Notes: generated from the letters alone by a model not told the origin. Shown: positions 16,511 through 25,960, counted from the stretch's first letter. The stretch: DNA of 64,000 nt from Neorhizobium alkalisoli (GCF_007829835.1 NZ_VIWP01000007.1:1-64000); one strand, 5' to 3'. A program made the numbers and translations.

Positions 16511-17251
16511 ATGCCTCAATCTCCCCTCAACTCCGCTGCCAACGCTCCCCTGATCGCCTTCAACAAGGTCTCGAAATTTTACGGCCGCGGCGAAGCAACG
16601 ATCCGCGCGCTCGACAAGATCGATCTGTCGATCATGCCCGGCGAATTCGTCTCGATCATGGGGCCGTCCGGTTCGGGTAAATCGACGGCGATGAACATCA
16701 TTGGCGGCCTCGATGAACCCACGTCCGGCGAATATCTCTTTCAGGGCGTGCCGACGAGCAGTTTTAGTCGCGCCCAGAGGACGCTTCTGCGCCGGCACAT
16801 GCTCGGTTTCGTTTTCCAGGGGTTCAACCTTCTCGCTCGGACATCCGCTGCCGAAAATGTCGAGCTGCCATTGGTTTATCGCGGCATGCCGCACAAGGAG
16901 CGGCGCGGACGCGCCATCGCAGCGCTGGCGCAGGTGGGACTGAAAGGCCGCGAAAACCATACGACGCAGGAACTGTCCGGCGGCCAGCAGCAGCGTGTGG
17001 CGATCGCCCGCGCGATCGTCACCGATCCCGCCGTGCTTCTCGCCGACGAGCCGACCGGCAATCTCGACACGAAGACGAGTATCGAGATCATGGAACTGAT
17101 CACCCGGCTCAACCGCGAGAACGGCATTACCGTGATCATGGTCACGCATGAAGAGGACATTGCCGAATACGGAACGCGGTTGATGCGTTTTGTCGACGGC
17201 CACCTTGCCTCGGACGAGCCTAATGTGAAGGAGGCGAGCCGTGCTGTTTGA
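16511..17251 (+). CDS. MacB-type ABC transporter ATPase
   Basis: A 246-residue nucleotide-binding protein with Walker A GPSGSGKST, Q-loop FQGFNL, signature LSGGQQQR, Walker B VLLADEPTGNLD and the switch histidine in VTHEEDI. This is the LolD/MacB ATPase subfamily. In E. coli MacB the ATPase and permease are fused; here they are separate. It overlaps the permease start by 11 bases. Together with the adaptor it should form a tripartite efflux pump for peptides, lipids or macrolides; no TolC-like gene is present in the window. Confidence 0.92.
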   Translation: MPQSPLNSAANAPLIAFNKVSKFYGRGEATIRALDKIDLSIMPGEFVSIMGPSGSGKSTAMNIIGGLDEPTSGEYLFQGVPTSSFSRAQRTLLRRHMLGFVFQGFNLLARTSAAENVELPLVYRGMPHKERRGRAIAALAQVGLKGRENHTTQELSGGQQQRVAIARAIVTDPAVLLADEPTGNLDTKTSIEIMELITRLNRENGITVIMVTHEEDIAEYGTRLMRFVDGHLASDEPNVKEASRAV

Positions 17252-18446
17252 AGCTGCGAAACTTGCCTGGCGGGCGATCAGCCGCAACATGCTGCGCTCC
17301 TTCCTCACCGTGCTCGGCGTCGTCATCGGTGTCGCCGCCGTCATCGCCATGGTGACGGTCGGCAATGGCACGACGGCGAAGGTGAAGGCCGAGCTGTCAC
17401 AGCTCGGCACCAACACGCTTTTCGTGCGTCCGGGCCAGTGGGGACCGGGTCGCGCCAGCACCGAGGCGAAGCGCTTCAACGACAAGGATATCGAGGCAAT
17501 CCGCGACCAGATCTCTGGCCTGCGCGCCGTCGCCCCGATCAACCGTGGAACAGCAACTGTGATCGCTGGCGGCGCCAACCATTCCACCAGCGCGATCGGC
17601 ACGACCAACGACTATCTGATTGCCCAGGACTGGACCCTGACGCTCGGCCGCACTTTCGTGCCGAGCGAGGATCGCGGCAGCCAGGCGGCATGCATTATCG
17701 GCGAAACGGTGCGCAAGACGCTGTTCGGCACGGCCGATCCTGTCGGCCAGAATATCCGCGTCAGCAATGTCGCCTGCCCGGTCGTTGGCGTTCTGGCCGT
17801 CAAGGGCCAGTCCGGCATGGGCGACGATCAGGACGATACGGTCATCATGCCGCTGAAACTGCACCAGCGGCGGATCGGCGGCACGACGACAATTTCGAGC
17901 ATCGTGCTTTCGGCGCAGGATGGCGTCTCGACCGCAAAGGTGCAGTCCGACGTAGAAAGCCTGCTGCGCGAAAGGCGAAAAATCGCCATCGGCCGCGAGG
18001 ATGATTTTTCGGTCAACGACATGTCGCAGATCGCCGCTGCGATGACCGGTACGACGGTGCTTCTGACAGGCCTTCTGGGAGCGGTTGCTGCCGTCAGCCT
18101 GCTTGTCGGCGGGATCGGCATCATGAACATCATGCTGGTTTCCGTGACCGAACGAACCCGCGAGATCGGCATTCGGCTTGCGATCGGGGCACTTGAAAAC
18201 CAGGTGCTGACCCAGTTTCTGGTCGAGGCGGTGATGCTCTCGATCTTCGGCGGCGTCACCGGCATCCTGACTGGCATGGCGCTGGCTTATGGCGTCGTCA
18301 CCCTGCTCGGAGTGCCCTTCGTCCCAAGCCCGACAATCATCCTGCTTGCCTTCGCCTTTTCGGCGGCGATCGGCATGGTGTTCGGGTATTTCCCGGCAAG
18401 ACGGGCCGCACAGCTCAACCCGATCGAAGCCCTGCGCCACGAATAA
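17241..18446 (+). CDS. MacB-like ABC transporter permease (FtsX domain)
   Basis: A 401-residue membrane protein with four expected transmembrane helices: one near the N-terminus (SFLTVLGVVIGVAAVIAMV) and three in the last 130 residues that form the FtsX domain. The large periplasmic MacB_PCD domain lies between them. The motif TRERTREIGIRLAIGA-like segment (TERTREIGIRLAIGA) is diagnostic of this family. Start is GTG at 17241 with AAGGAGG upstream, inside the ATPase gene end. A terminator follows. Confidence 0.92.
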   Translation: MLFEAAKLAWRAISRNMLRSFLTVLGVVIGVAAVIAMVTVGNGTTAKVKAELSQLGTNTLFVRPGQWGPGRASTEAKRFNDKDIEAIRDQISGLRAVAPINRGTATVIAGGANHSTSAIGTTNDYLIAQDWTLTLGRTFVPSEDRGSQAACIIGETVRKTLFGTADPVGQNIRVSNVACPVVGVLAVKGQSGMGDDQDDTVIMPLKLHQRRIGGTTTISSIVLSAQDGVSTAKVQSDVESLLRERRKIAIGREDDFSVNDMSQIAAAMTGTTVLLTGLLGAVAAVSLLVGGIGIMNIMLVSVTERTREIGIRLAIGALENQVLTQFLVEAVMLSIFGGVTGILTGMALAYGVVTLLGVPFVPSPTIILLAFAFSAAIGMVFGYFPARRAAQLNPIEALRHE

Positions 18447-18460
18447 TCCGGACAAACAAA

Positions 18461-18485
18461 AAGGGCCGCGAAGGCCCTTCTTTTT
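18461..18485. terminator. Bidirectional terminator between the macB-type permease and sufA
   Basis: Stem AAGGGCC (18461-18467) pairs with GGCCCTT (18473-18479) and is followed by a T run on the plus strand and, reading the other way, a T run from the preceding A run. It separates two convergent operons. Confidence 0.8.
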
Positions 18486-18504
18486 CAATGCTGAAAGATC
18501 GCCC

Positions 18505-18897
18505 TCAGACGGCGCGTGCTTCCATCTCGCGCTGACGGGCAAGTTCGGCGAGATCCGCCGGCTTGAGTTCGACCGACTCACCGCAGCCGCAGGCAGAGGT
18601 CTGGTTGGGGTTCACGAAGATGAAGCCCGACCGCATCTTGGTCGTCTCGAAATCCATCTGTGTACCAAGGAGATAAAGGACCGCCGAAGGTTCGATCCAG
18701 ACCGATACGCCATCGCGCTCGATCCTGTCATCCTTGGCATTTGCCTCGGTGACGAGATCGATCGTATATTCCATACCGGCGCAGCCGCCCTTCTTGATGC
18801 CGACGCGGATACCCTTGGCATCCGGACCTGAATTGGCGACGATCGCCTTGACCCGCTCGGCGGCGGCATCCGTCATGGTCATCACTGCAAAGCCCAT
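18505..18897 (-). CDS. sufA: Fe-S cluster A-type carrier SufA
   Basis: A 130-residue HesB/IscA-family protein that carries nascent Fe-S clusters to target proteins. The three conserved cysteines are present: one in KKGGCAGMEY and two in ACGCGES. Last gene of the leftward suf operon. The ATG at 18895-18897 has AAGGAG upstream. The C-terminus has a 30-residue extension after the CGCG motif that is longer than in E. coli IscA. Confidence 0.92.
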   Translation of the reverse strand: MGFAVMTMTDAAAERVKAIVANSGPDAKGIRVGIKKGGCAGMEYTIDLVTEANAKDDRIERDGVSVWIEPSAVLYLLGTQMDFETTKMRSGFIFVNPNQTSACGCGESVELKPADLAELARQREMEARAV

Positions 18898-18974
18898 CGG
18901 CCCATTCTCCTTCGACAGCCGGGTTCAAGGCCCGGTGTTTCATGCACTAAATGTAGTCCCGGCGGGTAAACCGA

Positions 18975-19355
18975 TCAATACCATCCGACCGCAACCTGCG
19001 CCTCTTCCGACATGCGCTCCGGCGTCCACGGCGGATCGAAGGTCATTTCCACCTCGACGCCCGAAACGCCCTCGATGGCGCCGACGGCATTTTCGACCCA
19101 GCCGGGCATTTCGCCGGCGACCGGGCAGCCGGGTGCAGTCAGCGTCATGACGATCTTCACCATCCGGTCGTCTTCGATATCGATCTTGTAGATCAGGCCG
19201 AGTTCAAAGATATCGGCCGGGATTTCCGGGTCGTAGACCGTCTTCAGCGCGGAGATGATATCATCGGAAAGGCGCGCGACCTCGTCCGCCGGGATTGCGG
19301 ACTGGATGATCCCTTCGCGGGCATCCCATTTCGGTATCTCTTCGTCCATAGCCAT
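18975..19355 (-). CDS. sufT: DUF59/MIP18-family SUF protein (SufT-like, SufX in Agrobacterium nomenclature)
   Basis: A 126-residue protein of the MIP18/DUF59 family that assists Fe-S maturation. Diagnostic segments are TVYDPEIPADIFELGLIY and LTAPGCPVAGEMPGW, the latter with the conserved reactive cysteine. It starts at ATG 19353-19355 with TGAGGAAA upstream, ten bases after the sufS stop. In A. tumefaciens the gene at this operon position is called sufX. Confidence 0.88.
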   Translation of the reverse strand: MAMDEEIPKWDAREGIIQSAIPADEVARLSDDIISALKTVYDPEIPADIFELGLIYKIDIEDDRMVKIVMTLTAPGCPVAGEMPGWVENAVGAIEGVSGVEVEMTFDPPWTPERMSEEAQVAVGWY

Positions 19356-19365
19356 TGATATTTCC

Positions 19366-20610
19366 TCAGGCAAAGAAATTGCGGGCGTAATCGAGCGCAT
19401 CGGCCAGCGCATCGACTTCGGCACGGGTATTGTACATGCCGAACGATGCGCGGCATGTGGAGGTCACGCCGAAACGTTTCAAGAGCGGCATGGCGCAATG
19501 GGTGCCGGCACGCACCGCCACGCCGCGCCGGTCAATCACCATCGACACGTCATGGGCATGGATGCCGGCAAGCTCGAAGGAAAAGATGCCGCCCTTGCCG
19601 GGCGCATTGCCGATGATCTTGAGCGAATTCACCGCCCGGAGACGTTCCGTGGCGTAAGCCGCCAGATCCGTTTCGTGGGCCGCGATTGCCGCACGGCCGA
19701 CCTTTTCCATATAGTCGAGCGCGTAACCGAGACCGATCGCCTGGACGATCGGCGGTGTGCCGGCTTCGAAACGGTGCGGCGGGTCGTTATAGGTGACGAT
19801 GTCCTCGGTGACGTCGATGATCATCTCGCCACCGCCCTGGAAGGGACGCATCTCCTTCAGCCGCTCCGGCTTGCCGTAGAGAACGCCGATGCCGGACGGA
19901 CCATAGAGCTTGTGTCCGGTCATGACGAACCAGTCGCAGTCGATATCCTTGACGTCGATCGGCATGTGGACGGCGCTCTGGCTGCCATCGACCAGAACCG
20001 GAATACCGCGCTCATGGGCAATGCGGCAGACTTCCTTGACCGGGACCACGGTCCCGAGCGCATTCGACATATGAGTGATCGCGACGAGTTTGGTCTTGTC
20101 CGTCAGCGACTTCTCAAAATCTTCGAGATGGAAGGCGCCTTCGTCGTCGACCGGGACCCAGGTCAGCTTGGCGCCCTGCCGCTCGCGAATGAAATGCCAG
20201 GGCACGATGTTGGAATGGTGCTCCATGATCGTCACGACGATCTCGTCACCCTCGCCGATATGCGGCATGCCCCAACCATAAGCGACCGTGTTGATCGCCT
20301 CGGTGGAATTTTTGGTGAAGACGATATCGTCCACCGAACCGGCATTCAGAAATTTCCGCACCTTTTCGCGCGCCGCCTCATAGGCGTCGGTTGCCGCGTT
20401 GGAAAGGAAATGCAGGCCGCGATGGACGTTGGCATATTCGCTGGAGTAGGCATGCGCGATCGCGTCGATCACCACCTGCGGCTTCTGGGCCGAGGCGCCG
20501 TTGTCGAGATAGACCAGCGGCTTGTTGCCATGCACCAGCGTCGACAGGATCGGGAAATCCCGCCGGATGGCTTCTACATCATAGGTAGTTGCAGGGGTAA
20601 TCTGATCCAT
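19366..20610 (-). CDS. sufS: Cysteine desulfurase SufS
   Basis: A 414-residue PLP enzyme that takes sulfur from cysteine for Fe-S assembly. PLP lysine is in MTGHKLYGPSGIG; the persulfide cysteine lies in STCRASFGMYN near residue 375, with the short loop typical of group II (SufS/CsdA) desulfurases. Second desulfurase of this operon (S1 in the A. tumefaciens scheme). A terminator-like hairpin lies upstream, between it and sufD. Confidence 0.95.
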   Translation of the reverse strand: MDQITPATTYDVEAIRRDFPILSTLVHGNKPLVYLDNGASAQKPQVVIDAIAHAYSSEYANVHRGLHFLSNAATDAYEAAREKVRKFLNAGSVDDIVFTKNSTEAINTVAYGWGMPHIGEGDEIVVTIMEHHSNIVPWHFIRERQGAKLTWVPVDDEGAFHLEDFEKSLTDKTKLVAITHMSNALGTVVPVKEVCRIAHERGIPVLVDGSQSAVHMPIDVKDIDCDWFVMTGHKLYGPSGIGVLYGKPERLKEMRPFQGGGEMIIDVTEDIVTYNDPPHRFEAGTPPIVQAIGLGYALDYMEKVGRAAIAAHETDLAAYATERLRAVNSLKIIGNAPGKGGIFSFELAGIHAHDVSMVIDRRGVAVRAGTHCAMPLLKRFGVTSTCRASFGMYNTRAEVDALADALDYARNFFA

Positions 20611-20652
20611 GTCAGGCCCTTTCGATATCAGGCTCTCTTCATGACAGGCTGT

Positions 20653-20686
20653 AAAACAGGCCTCGATTTTGGAGGCCTGTTTTCAA
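20653..20686 (-). terminator. Terminator-like hairpin inside the suf operon
   Basis: Arms ACAGGCCTC and GAGGCCTGT around a 7-base loop, followed on the minus strand by TTTTAC, lie between the sufD stop (20694) and the sufS start (20610). The structure looks like an intrinsic terminator, which would lower expression of sufS-X-A relative to sufBCD. Confidence 0.6.
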
Positions 20687-20693
20687 TGCGCAC

Positions 20694-21968
20694 TCAGGCG
20701 TGCTTTTCGAGCCACGTCGAGATGACGTCTTCCAGAGCCTCGACGAGCTTTTCTTCCTCGAGTTCCTCGACGATCTCAGCGACGAAGGCGTTGACCAGCA
20801 TGGCGCGCGCCTTGTTTTCCGGTACGCCGCGGGCCATCAGGTAGAAAAGATGGTTGCGGTCGATATCGGCAACCGTAGCGCCATGGCCGCAGATCACGTC
20901 ATCGGCAAAGATTTCCAGCTCCGGCTTGACCGAAAAGTCGCCGTCGTCGGACATCAGCAGCGTGTTGCAGGCCATCTTGGCGTCGGTCTTCTGGGCATCG
21001 GGTGCAACCCGGATCATGCCCTGGAAAACGCCGCTTGCCTTGTCGAACACAACGTTGCGGATGATTTCCGTCGAATTGGTGTGCGGCACGTTATGGCCGA
21101 GAACCAGGGTCACGTCCGTATGCGTGTCGCCACCAAGCAGGTTGACGCCGCGCAGCGTCAGTTCGGCGCCTTCACCGACCACGTCGATGCGCAGTTCCTG
21201 GCGTACCAGCTTACCACCGCCATTGATGACATACAGCCTGAGCTTTGCATCAGTGCCAAGCTTGACGCGAACCTGGCCAAGATGGGTGTCGGCTGCACCC
21301 TGCTGCTGCAGGACGATCCAGGTGATGTCTGCACCGTCTTCCAGCACGATGTCGCTGATCGAGGATACGAAGGCGGAATCTTCGGTCACCGTGCGGTGAC
21401 GTTCGATAATGGTCGCTTTCGAACCTGCACCGAAGGAGGCCGGGAAACGGGTATGGATCTGGCCGCCGGCATGCGAAGCCTGCAACTCGATCGGATCTGC
21501 CAGTTCGGCACCGGCCGGCACGGCAAGCGCCAGACCGTCGCGCACAAAGCTGCCGTTGATCCGGCCGATCGCGTCGTGCTGGTCGAGCGCCGTCAGGCCG
21601 GAAACTGCCGAACCATCGGCGAGCTGATCCTTGAAGACCGCAATCGACAGGTTGTCCTGGTTTTCGGCAGCGGCGGCAACACCCTGCAGAACCGGCAGGA
21701 CGCGCGAACCTTCGACGAGTGCGGCAGCGGCCTGAACCGGGGCCGAGGCCGCCTGTTCCGGAATGGCGCGCAGCAGCGTCTTCAGATCCGTGTAGTGCCA
21801 GGACTCGATGCGGCGGGTCGGAAGGCCGGCCTTTTTCAGGTCGTCGAGCAGCCGGTCGCGGGTGCCGATCACGGCGCCATTGCCCGGCAGATCGCCGATC
21901 TGCGAGGTGAAAGCCTCGACCAATGCGGTCTCGGCGGCCGTCAGACGGGTCGTCGTCTGCATGTTCAT
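20694..21968 (-). CDS. sufD: SufD scaffold subunit
   Basis: A 424-residue component of the SufBC2D scaffold complex. The C-terminal beta-helix and helical part carries the family features GHGATVADIDRNHLFYLMARGVPENKARAML (only recognised in pieces here), including the conserved His in CGHGAT. The reading frame stays open upstream, but the start is taken at ATG 21966-21968, with AAGGAA upstream and twenty bases from the sufC stop. The longer upstream frame lies inside sufC and is not coding. Confidence 0.93.
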   Translation of the reverse strand: MNMQTTTRLTAAETALVEAFTSQIGDLPGNGAVIGTRDRLLDDLKKAGLPTRRIESWHYTDLKTLLRAIPEQAASAPVQAAAALVEGSRVLPVLQGVAAAAENQDNLSIAVFKDQLADGSAVSGLTALDQHDAIGRINGSFVRDGLALAVPAGAELADPIELQASHAGGQIHTRFPASFGAGSKATIIERHRTVTEDSAFVSSISDIVLEDGADITWIVLQQQGAADTHLGQVRVKLGTDAKLRLYVINGGGKLVRQELRIDVVGEGAELTLRGVNLLGGDTHTDVTLVLGHNVPHTNSTEIIRNVVFDKASGVFQGMIRVAPDAQKTDAKMACNTLLMSDDGDFSVKPELEIFADDVICGHGATVADIDRNHLFYLMARGVPENKARAMLVNAFVAEIVEELEEEKLVEALEDVISTWLEKHA

Positions 21969-21988
21969 GACAACGTTCCTTTCGGCGC

Positions 21989-22744
21989 TCAGGCGGCCTG
22001 GCCGATGATGTCGGCGTAGCCGTTGGCTTCCAGTTCCAGCGCCAGTTCCTTGTCGCCGGTGCGGATGATCTGGCCCTTGTAGAGAACGTGAACCGTGTCC
22101 GGCACGATGTAGTCGAGCAGGCGCTGGTAGTGGGTGATGACGATGACGGCGCGATCCGGCGACTTCAGCGCGTTGACGCCGTCGGCGACGATCTTCAGCG
22201 CGTCGATGTCGAGGCCCGAATCGGTCTCGTCGAGAATGCACAGGCTCGGTTCGAGAAGCGCCATCTGCAGGATTTCGGCGCGCTTCTTCTCACCGCCCGA
22301 AAAACCGACATTGAGCGGACGCTTGAGCATGTCCATGTTGATCTTCAGCTCGCCAGCGGCTTCCTTGACGCGGCGGATGAAGTCCGGCGTCGTCAGCTCG
22401 TCTTCGCCGCGCGCCTTGCGCTGCTCGTTCATCGCGACCTTGAGGAACTGCATGGTGGCGACGCCCGGAATTTCGACCGGGTACTGGAAGGCAAGGAAAA
22501 TGCCCTTGGAGGCGCGCTCGGCCGGGTCGAGTTCCAGAATGCTTTCGCCGTTATAGAGGATGTCACCTTCAGTGACTTCGTAATCCTCGCGACCGGAGAG
22601 GATGTAGGAAAGCGTCGACTTGCCGGAGCCGTTCGGGCCCATGATGGCCGCAACTTCGCCCGGCTTCACGGTGAGGTTCAGGCCACGGATGATCTCGGTG
22701 CCGTCTTCGGCGATGCGGGCGTGCAGGTTCTTGATCTCAAGCAT
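21989..22744 (-). CDS. sufC: SufC ATPase
   Basis: A 251-residue ABC-type ATPase that drives conformational change of the SufBCD scaffold. Walker A is GPNGSGKST, the signature region NVGFSGGEKKR, Walker B LCILDETDSGLD, and the switch His in VITHYQRLL. The ETDSGLD variant is specific for SufC. It follows the 81-residue membrane protein gene by 4 bases. Confidence 0.95.
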   Translation of the reverse strand: MLEIKNLHARIAEDGTEIIRGLNLTVKPGEVAAIMGPNGSGKSTLSYILSGREDYEVTEGDILYNGESILELDPAERASKGIFLAFQYPVEIPGVATMQFLKVAMNEQRKARGEDELTTPDFIRRVKEAAGELKINMDMLKRPLNVGFSGGEKKRAEILQMALLEPSLCILDETDSGLDIDALKIVADGVNALKSPDRAVIVITHYQRLLDYIVPDTVHVLYKGQIIRTGDKELALELEANGYADIIGQAA

Positions 22745-22748
22745 CTTT

Positions 22749-22994
22749 TTAATCTCTTGATTTGTTTGTTCTTCCGTAAAGGAAGCGATCCATCATTTTG
22801 CTGCCGACAAGCTCGGACGAGGCCCAGATGATTGCGGCGAGAACAGCAAGTGAAACAGCTCCAATGGATTTGGCCAAAGCCCAATCGCCTATCAGACCTG
22901 CAAGTCCGACGAAGAGTCCGATACAAGATGCGAAGACAGCCAACACTGTGACCTTCATACCCGCAGTCATATCGGACTGTTCGTCTCGGTTCAT
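22749..22994 (-). CDS. Small membrane protein within the suf operon
   Basis: An 81-residue protein with two predicted transmembrane helices (about residues 14-34 and 42-62) and a charged C-terminus. It sits between sufB (2 bases) and sufC (4 bases), so it must be co-transcribed. I do not recognise the family. The tight spacing suggests a real gene with a role linked to Fe-S assembly or membrane association, or an inserted hitchhiker. Confidence 0.7.
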   Translation of the reverse strand: MNRDEQSDMTAGMKVTVLAVFASCIGLFVGLAGLIGDWALAKSIGAVSLAVLAAIIWASSELVGSKMMDRFLYGRTNKSRD

Positions 22995-22996
22995 CG

Positions 22997-24466
22997 TTAC
23001 CCCACAGAACCTTCCAGCGAGATGCTGATCAGCTTCTGCGCTTCAACCGCAAATTCCATCGGCAGTTCCTGGATGACATCCTTGACGAAGCCGTTGACGA
23101 TCAGGGCGATCGCCTCTTCTTCCGGAATGCCGCGCTGCATGGCGTAGAATTTCTGGTCGTCGGAGATCTTCGAGGTGGTGGCCTCGTGCTCGATCTGCGC
23201 CGATGCGTTCTTCACGTCGATGTAAGGCACCGTATGGGCGCCGCACTTGTCGCCGATCAGAAGCGAGTCGCAATTGGTGAAGTTGCGGGCATTTTCGGCA
23301 CGGCGATTGACCGAGACCTGACCACGATAGGTGTTCTGCGACTTGCCGGCGGAAATTCCCTTGGAGATGATGCGGCTCGACGTGTTCTTGCCGAGATGGA
23401 TCATCTTCGTGCCTGAATCGATCTGCTGGTGACCGTTCGAGACAGCGATCGAGTAGAACTCGCCGCGCGAATCGTCGCCACGCAGGATGCAGGACGGGTA
23501 TTTCCAGGTGATCGCCGAACCGGTTTCGACCTGCGTCCAGGAGATCTTGGAACGGGCACCACGGCAATCGCCACGCTTGGTGACGAAATTGTAGATGCCG
23601 CCCTTGCCCTGGGCATCGCCCGGATACCAGTTCTGAACGGTCGAATACTTGATCTCGGCATCGTCCAGCGCCACGAGCTCGACGACCGCCGCATGCAGCT
23701 GGTTTTCGTCGCGCTGCGGTGCCGTGCAGCCTTCGAGATAGGAAACGTAGGCGCCTTCCTCGGCGATGATCAGCGTGCGCTCGAACTGGCCCGTATTCTT
23801 CTCGTTGATACGGAAATAGGTCGACAGCTCCATCGGGCAGCGAACGCCCTTCGGCACGAAGACGAAGGAACCATCGGTAAAGACGGCGGCATTCAGCGTC
23901 GCGTAGAAATTGTCGGTGGTCGGCACGACCGAGCCGAGATATTTCTTGATCAGGTCCGGATGCTCGCGAATGGCTTCCGAGATCGACATGAAGATCACGC
24001 CGGCCTTTTCCAGTTCCTTCTTGAATGTCGTGACGACCGAGACGGAATCGAAAACAGCATCGACGGCCACGCGCGGCGTCTTCACGCCGGCGAGAATTTC
24101 CTGCTCCTTGAGCGGAATCCCGAGCTTTTCATAGACCTTGAGCAGTTCCGGATCGACTTCGTCGAGCGAAGCCGGGCCGGTGACGTTCTTCGGCGCTGCG
24201 TAATAATAATAGTCGTTGAAGTCGATCTTCGGATAATCGACGCGCGCCCAGCTCGGCTCTTCCATGGTGAGCCAGCGCTTGTAGGCGTCGAGGCGCCATT
24301 CCAGCATCCATTCCGGCTCATTCTTCTTGGCCGAGATGAAGCGGATGATGTCCTCGGACAGACCCTTGGGGGCCTTGTCCACTTCGATGACAGTCTCGAA
24401 ACCGTATTTGTACTGGTCGATGTCGATCCCGCGGACCTGATCGATCGTTTCCTGAACGGCAGGCAT
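22997..24466 (-). CDS. sufB: SufB scaffold subunit
   Basis: A 489-residue Fe-S scaffold protein. Characteristic segments: YYYYAAPKN near the N-terminus, GVRCPMELSTYFRIN, YLEGCTAPQRDENQLHAAVV, KRGDCRGARSKISWTQVETG and the C-terminal CDSLLIGDKCGAHTVPYI, which includes the cysteine that accepts sulfur from SufS/SufE-type donors. Start at ATG 24464-24466, with GGAG upstream; an in-frame TTG four codons earlier is less likely. Confidence 0.96.
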   Translation of the reverse strand: MPAVQETIDQVRGIDIDQYKYGFETVIEVDKAPKGLSEDIIRFISAKKNEPEWMLEWRLDAYKRWLTMEEPSWARVDYPKIDFNDYYYYAAPKNVTGPASLDEVDPELLKVYEKLGIPLKEQEILAGVKTPRVAVDAVFDSVSVVTTFKKELEKAGVIFMSISEAIREHPDLIKKYLGSVVPTTDNFYATLNAAVFTDGSFVFVPKGVRCPMELSTYFRINEKNTGQFERTLIIAEEGAYVSYLEGCTAPQRDENQLHAAVVELVALDDAEIKYSTVQNWYPGDAQGKGGIYNFVTKRGDCRGARSKISWTQVETGSAITWKYPSCILRGDDSRGEFYSIAVSNGHQQIDSGTKMIHLGKNTSSRIISKGISAGKSQNTYRGQVSVNRRAENARNFTNCDSLLIGDKCGAHTVPYIDVKNASAQIEHEATTSKISDDQKFYAMQRGIPEEEAIALIVNGFVKDVIQELPMEFAVEAQKLISISLEGSVG

Positions 24467-24627
24467 GTCAGTCTCCAAATTCTTGCCGGGTCAAATTCCG
24501 GCAATTCTGGTCATCATTTCGGGGAAATGCTTTTCGCCTCCCCATGTAGGCGCCAGAAGGCGGTTTTCCCACCTTTTGGCAAGCGGAATTTTGGCTTTCC
24601 GCAATTTAGCAACCGCCCAAATTTGTT

Positions 24628-25794
24628 TCAGGCAGCCTCTCCGGTCAGCTTGCGCCGACCGGCAATTTTTCCGAAGGCGGCAAGCGCCCGGTCGATGTCG
24701 TCTTCCGTCGTCTCTGGTCCGAGCGATATACGCAGCGCACCAAGCTTTGGATCGCGGCCCATCGCCGTCAGGACATGGCTTTCGCCGACTTTTCCGGACG
24801 AGCAGGCAGAACCCGAGGACAGCGCCACGCCTTCGAGATCGAAGGCAATCTGCCCGGTCTCCGACTTGAGTCCCGGCAAAGTGAAGAAGGACGTGTTGGC
24901 GACACGCGCGACGTTTTCGCCATGGATCATCACATCCGATGCCCGTTCGCGCATGCCGACCTCGAGACGATCGCGAAGAGCGGCAATACGGCCATTACGA
25001 TCACCGAACTCATGCAAGGCCGCTTCCGCAGCTGCACCAAAACCAACGACGGCATGAAAATTCTCGGTCCCGGAACGATGGCCCTTTTCCTGGCCACCGC
25101 CGCGAATCAACGGTTTGGGCATCAGCACCTCGCCGCGCGACACCAGCGCGCCGACACCCTTCGGGCCGCCGATCTTGTGCGAGGAGACGATCAGGAAATC
25201 GGCATCGAGCGCTGCGATATCGACCGACACACGGTCTGCCGCCTGGACGGCATCGACCACCATCAGGCCGCCATGCGCATGCACAAGCGCTGCCGCCTCT
25301 TCGACCGGCTGGATAATGCCTGTCTCATTGTTGACGAGCATGACGGCGACCATCGGCATGCCGGCGCTGCGATCATGGGCGGCAAGCATTGTTTCAAGCG
25401 CCGCAAGATCGACGACGCCATCTGACGTAACGGCAACTTCCGTAACGTCAGCCGGATCGAAACGACCACCCTCGCGGATAGACGGATGTTCGATCGCCGA
25501 AACATAGAGACGGCTGACCTTCAGCGGAGCACGGCCCATGCGGAACTCGGGTGTCAGCACATGATTGGCGGCTTCGGTCGCGCCGCTGGTAAAGGTGACA
25601 TGCACCGGTTCGGCACCGACGAGTGCCGCCACCTGGCGACGCGCCTTGTCTACGGCCGTGCGGGCCGCCCTGCCCTCGCCATGCACGGAAGACGCATTTC
25701 CCGGCAGAAGCAGCGCTTCCATCATGGCCGCACGCGCCGGCGCGCCAAGCGGCGCCGTCGCATTCCAGTCCAGATAGGTGCGATTTACCGCCAT
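24628..25794 (-). CDS. sufS2: IscS/NifS-type cysteine desulfurase (SufS2)
   Basis: A 388-residue class I desulfurase, first gene of the suf operon as in the A. tumefaciens sufS2BCDS1XA arrangement. PLP lysine is in SSHKIGGPKG; the active cysteine is in SSGSACSSGKVG on the long loop typical of IscS/NifS proteins. In Agrobacterium this gene is reported to be needed for RirA repressor function. About 160 bases separate it from sufB; that gap holds no other gene. Confidence 0.92.
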   Translation of the reverse strand: MAVNRTYLDWNATAPLGAPARAAMMEALLLPGNASSVHGEGRAARTAVDKARRQVAALVGAEPVHVTFTSGATEAANHVLTPEFRMGRAPLKVSRLYVSAIEHPSIREGGRFDPADVTEVAVTSDGVVDLAALETMLAAHDRSAGMPMVAVMLVNNETGIIQPVEEAAALVHAHGGLMVVDAVQAADRVSVDIAALDADFLIVSSHKIGGPKGVGALVSRGEVLMPKPLIRGGGQEKGHRSGTENFHAVVGFGAAAEAALHEFGDRNGRIAALRDRLEVGMRERASDVMIHGENVARVANTSFFTLPGLKSETGQIAFDLEGVALSSGSACSSGKVGESHVLTAMGRDPKLGALRISLGPETTEDDIDRALAAFGKIAGRRKLTGEAA

Positions 25795-25960
25795 GGTTTA
25801 AACGCGTTCCGTTTCTACTTGCAGTCAAATTGCCTGCTGCGGCCGGCCATGCCGCATTTTTCTTGAAATTTCGGGCGGCCTTGCCTTAAGAGACATCCCA
25901 TCGGGCAATGCTAAACCATGCCCAAGTTTCGAATGGTTCTAAACTGAGTTCTAGAAAAGC

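Noticed and set aside
17397..18581. 394-codon open frame antisense to the MacB-like permease
   Set aside because: Covers the coding strand of a clear FtsX-domain permease; no domain features.
19255..20844. 529-codon open frame antisense to sufS
   Set aside because: Shadow of sufS and the DUF59 gene; composition typical of antisense frames.
23429..25057. 542-codon open frame antisense to sufB and sufS2
   Set aside because: Spans two real genes on the other strand with no own signals.
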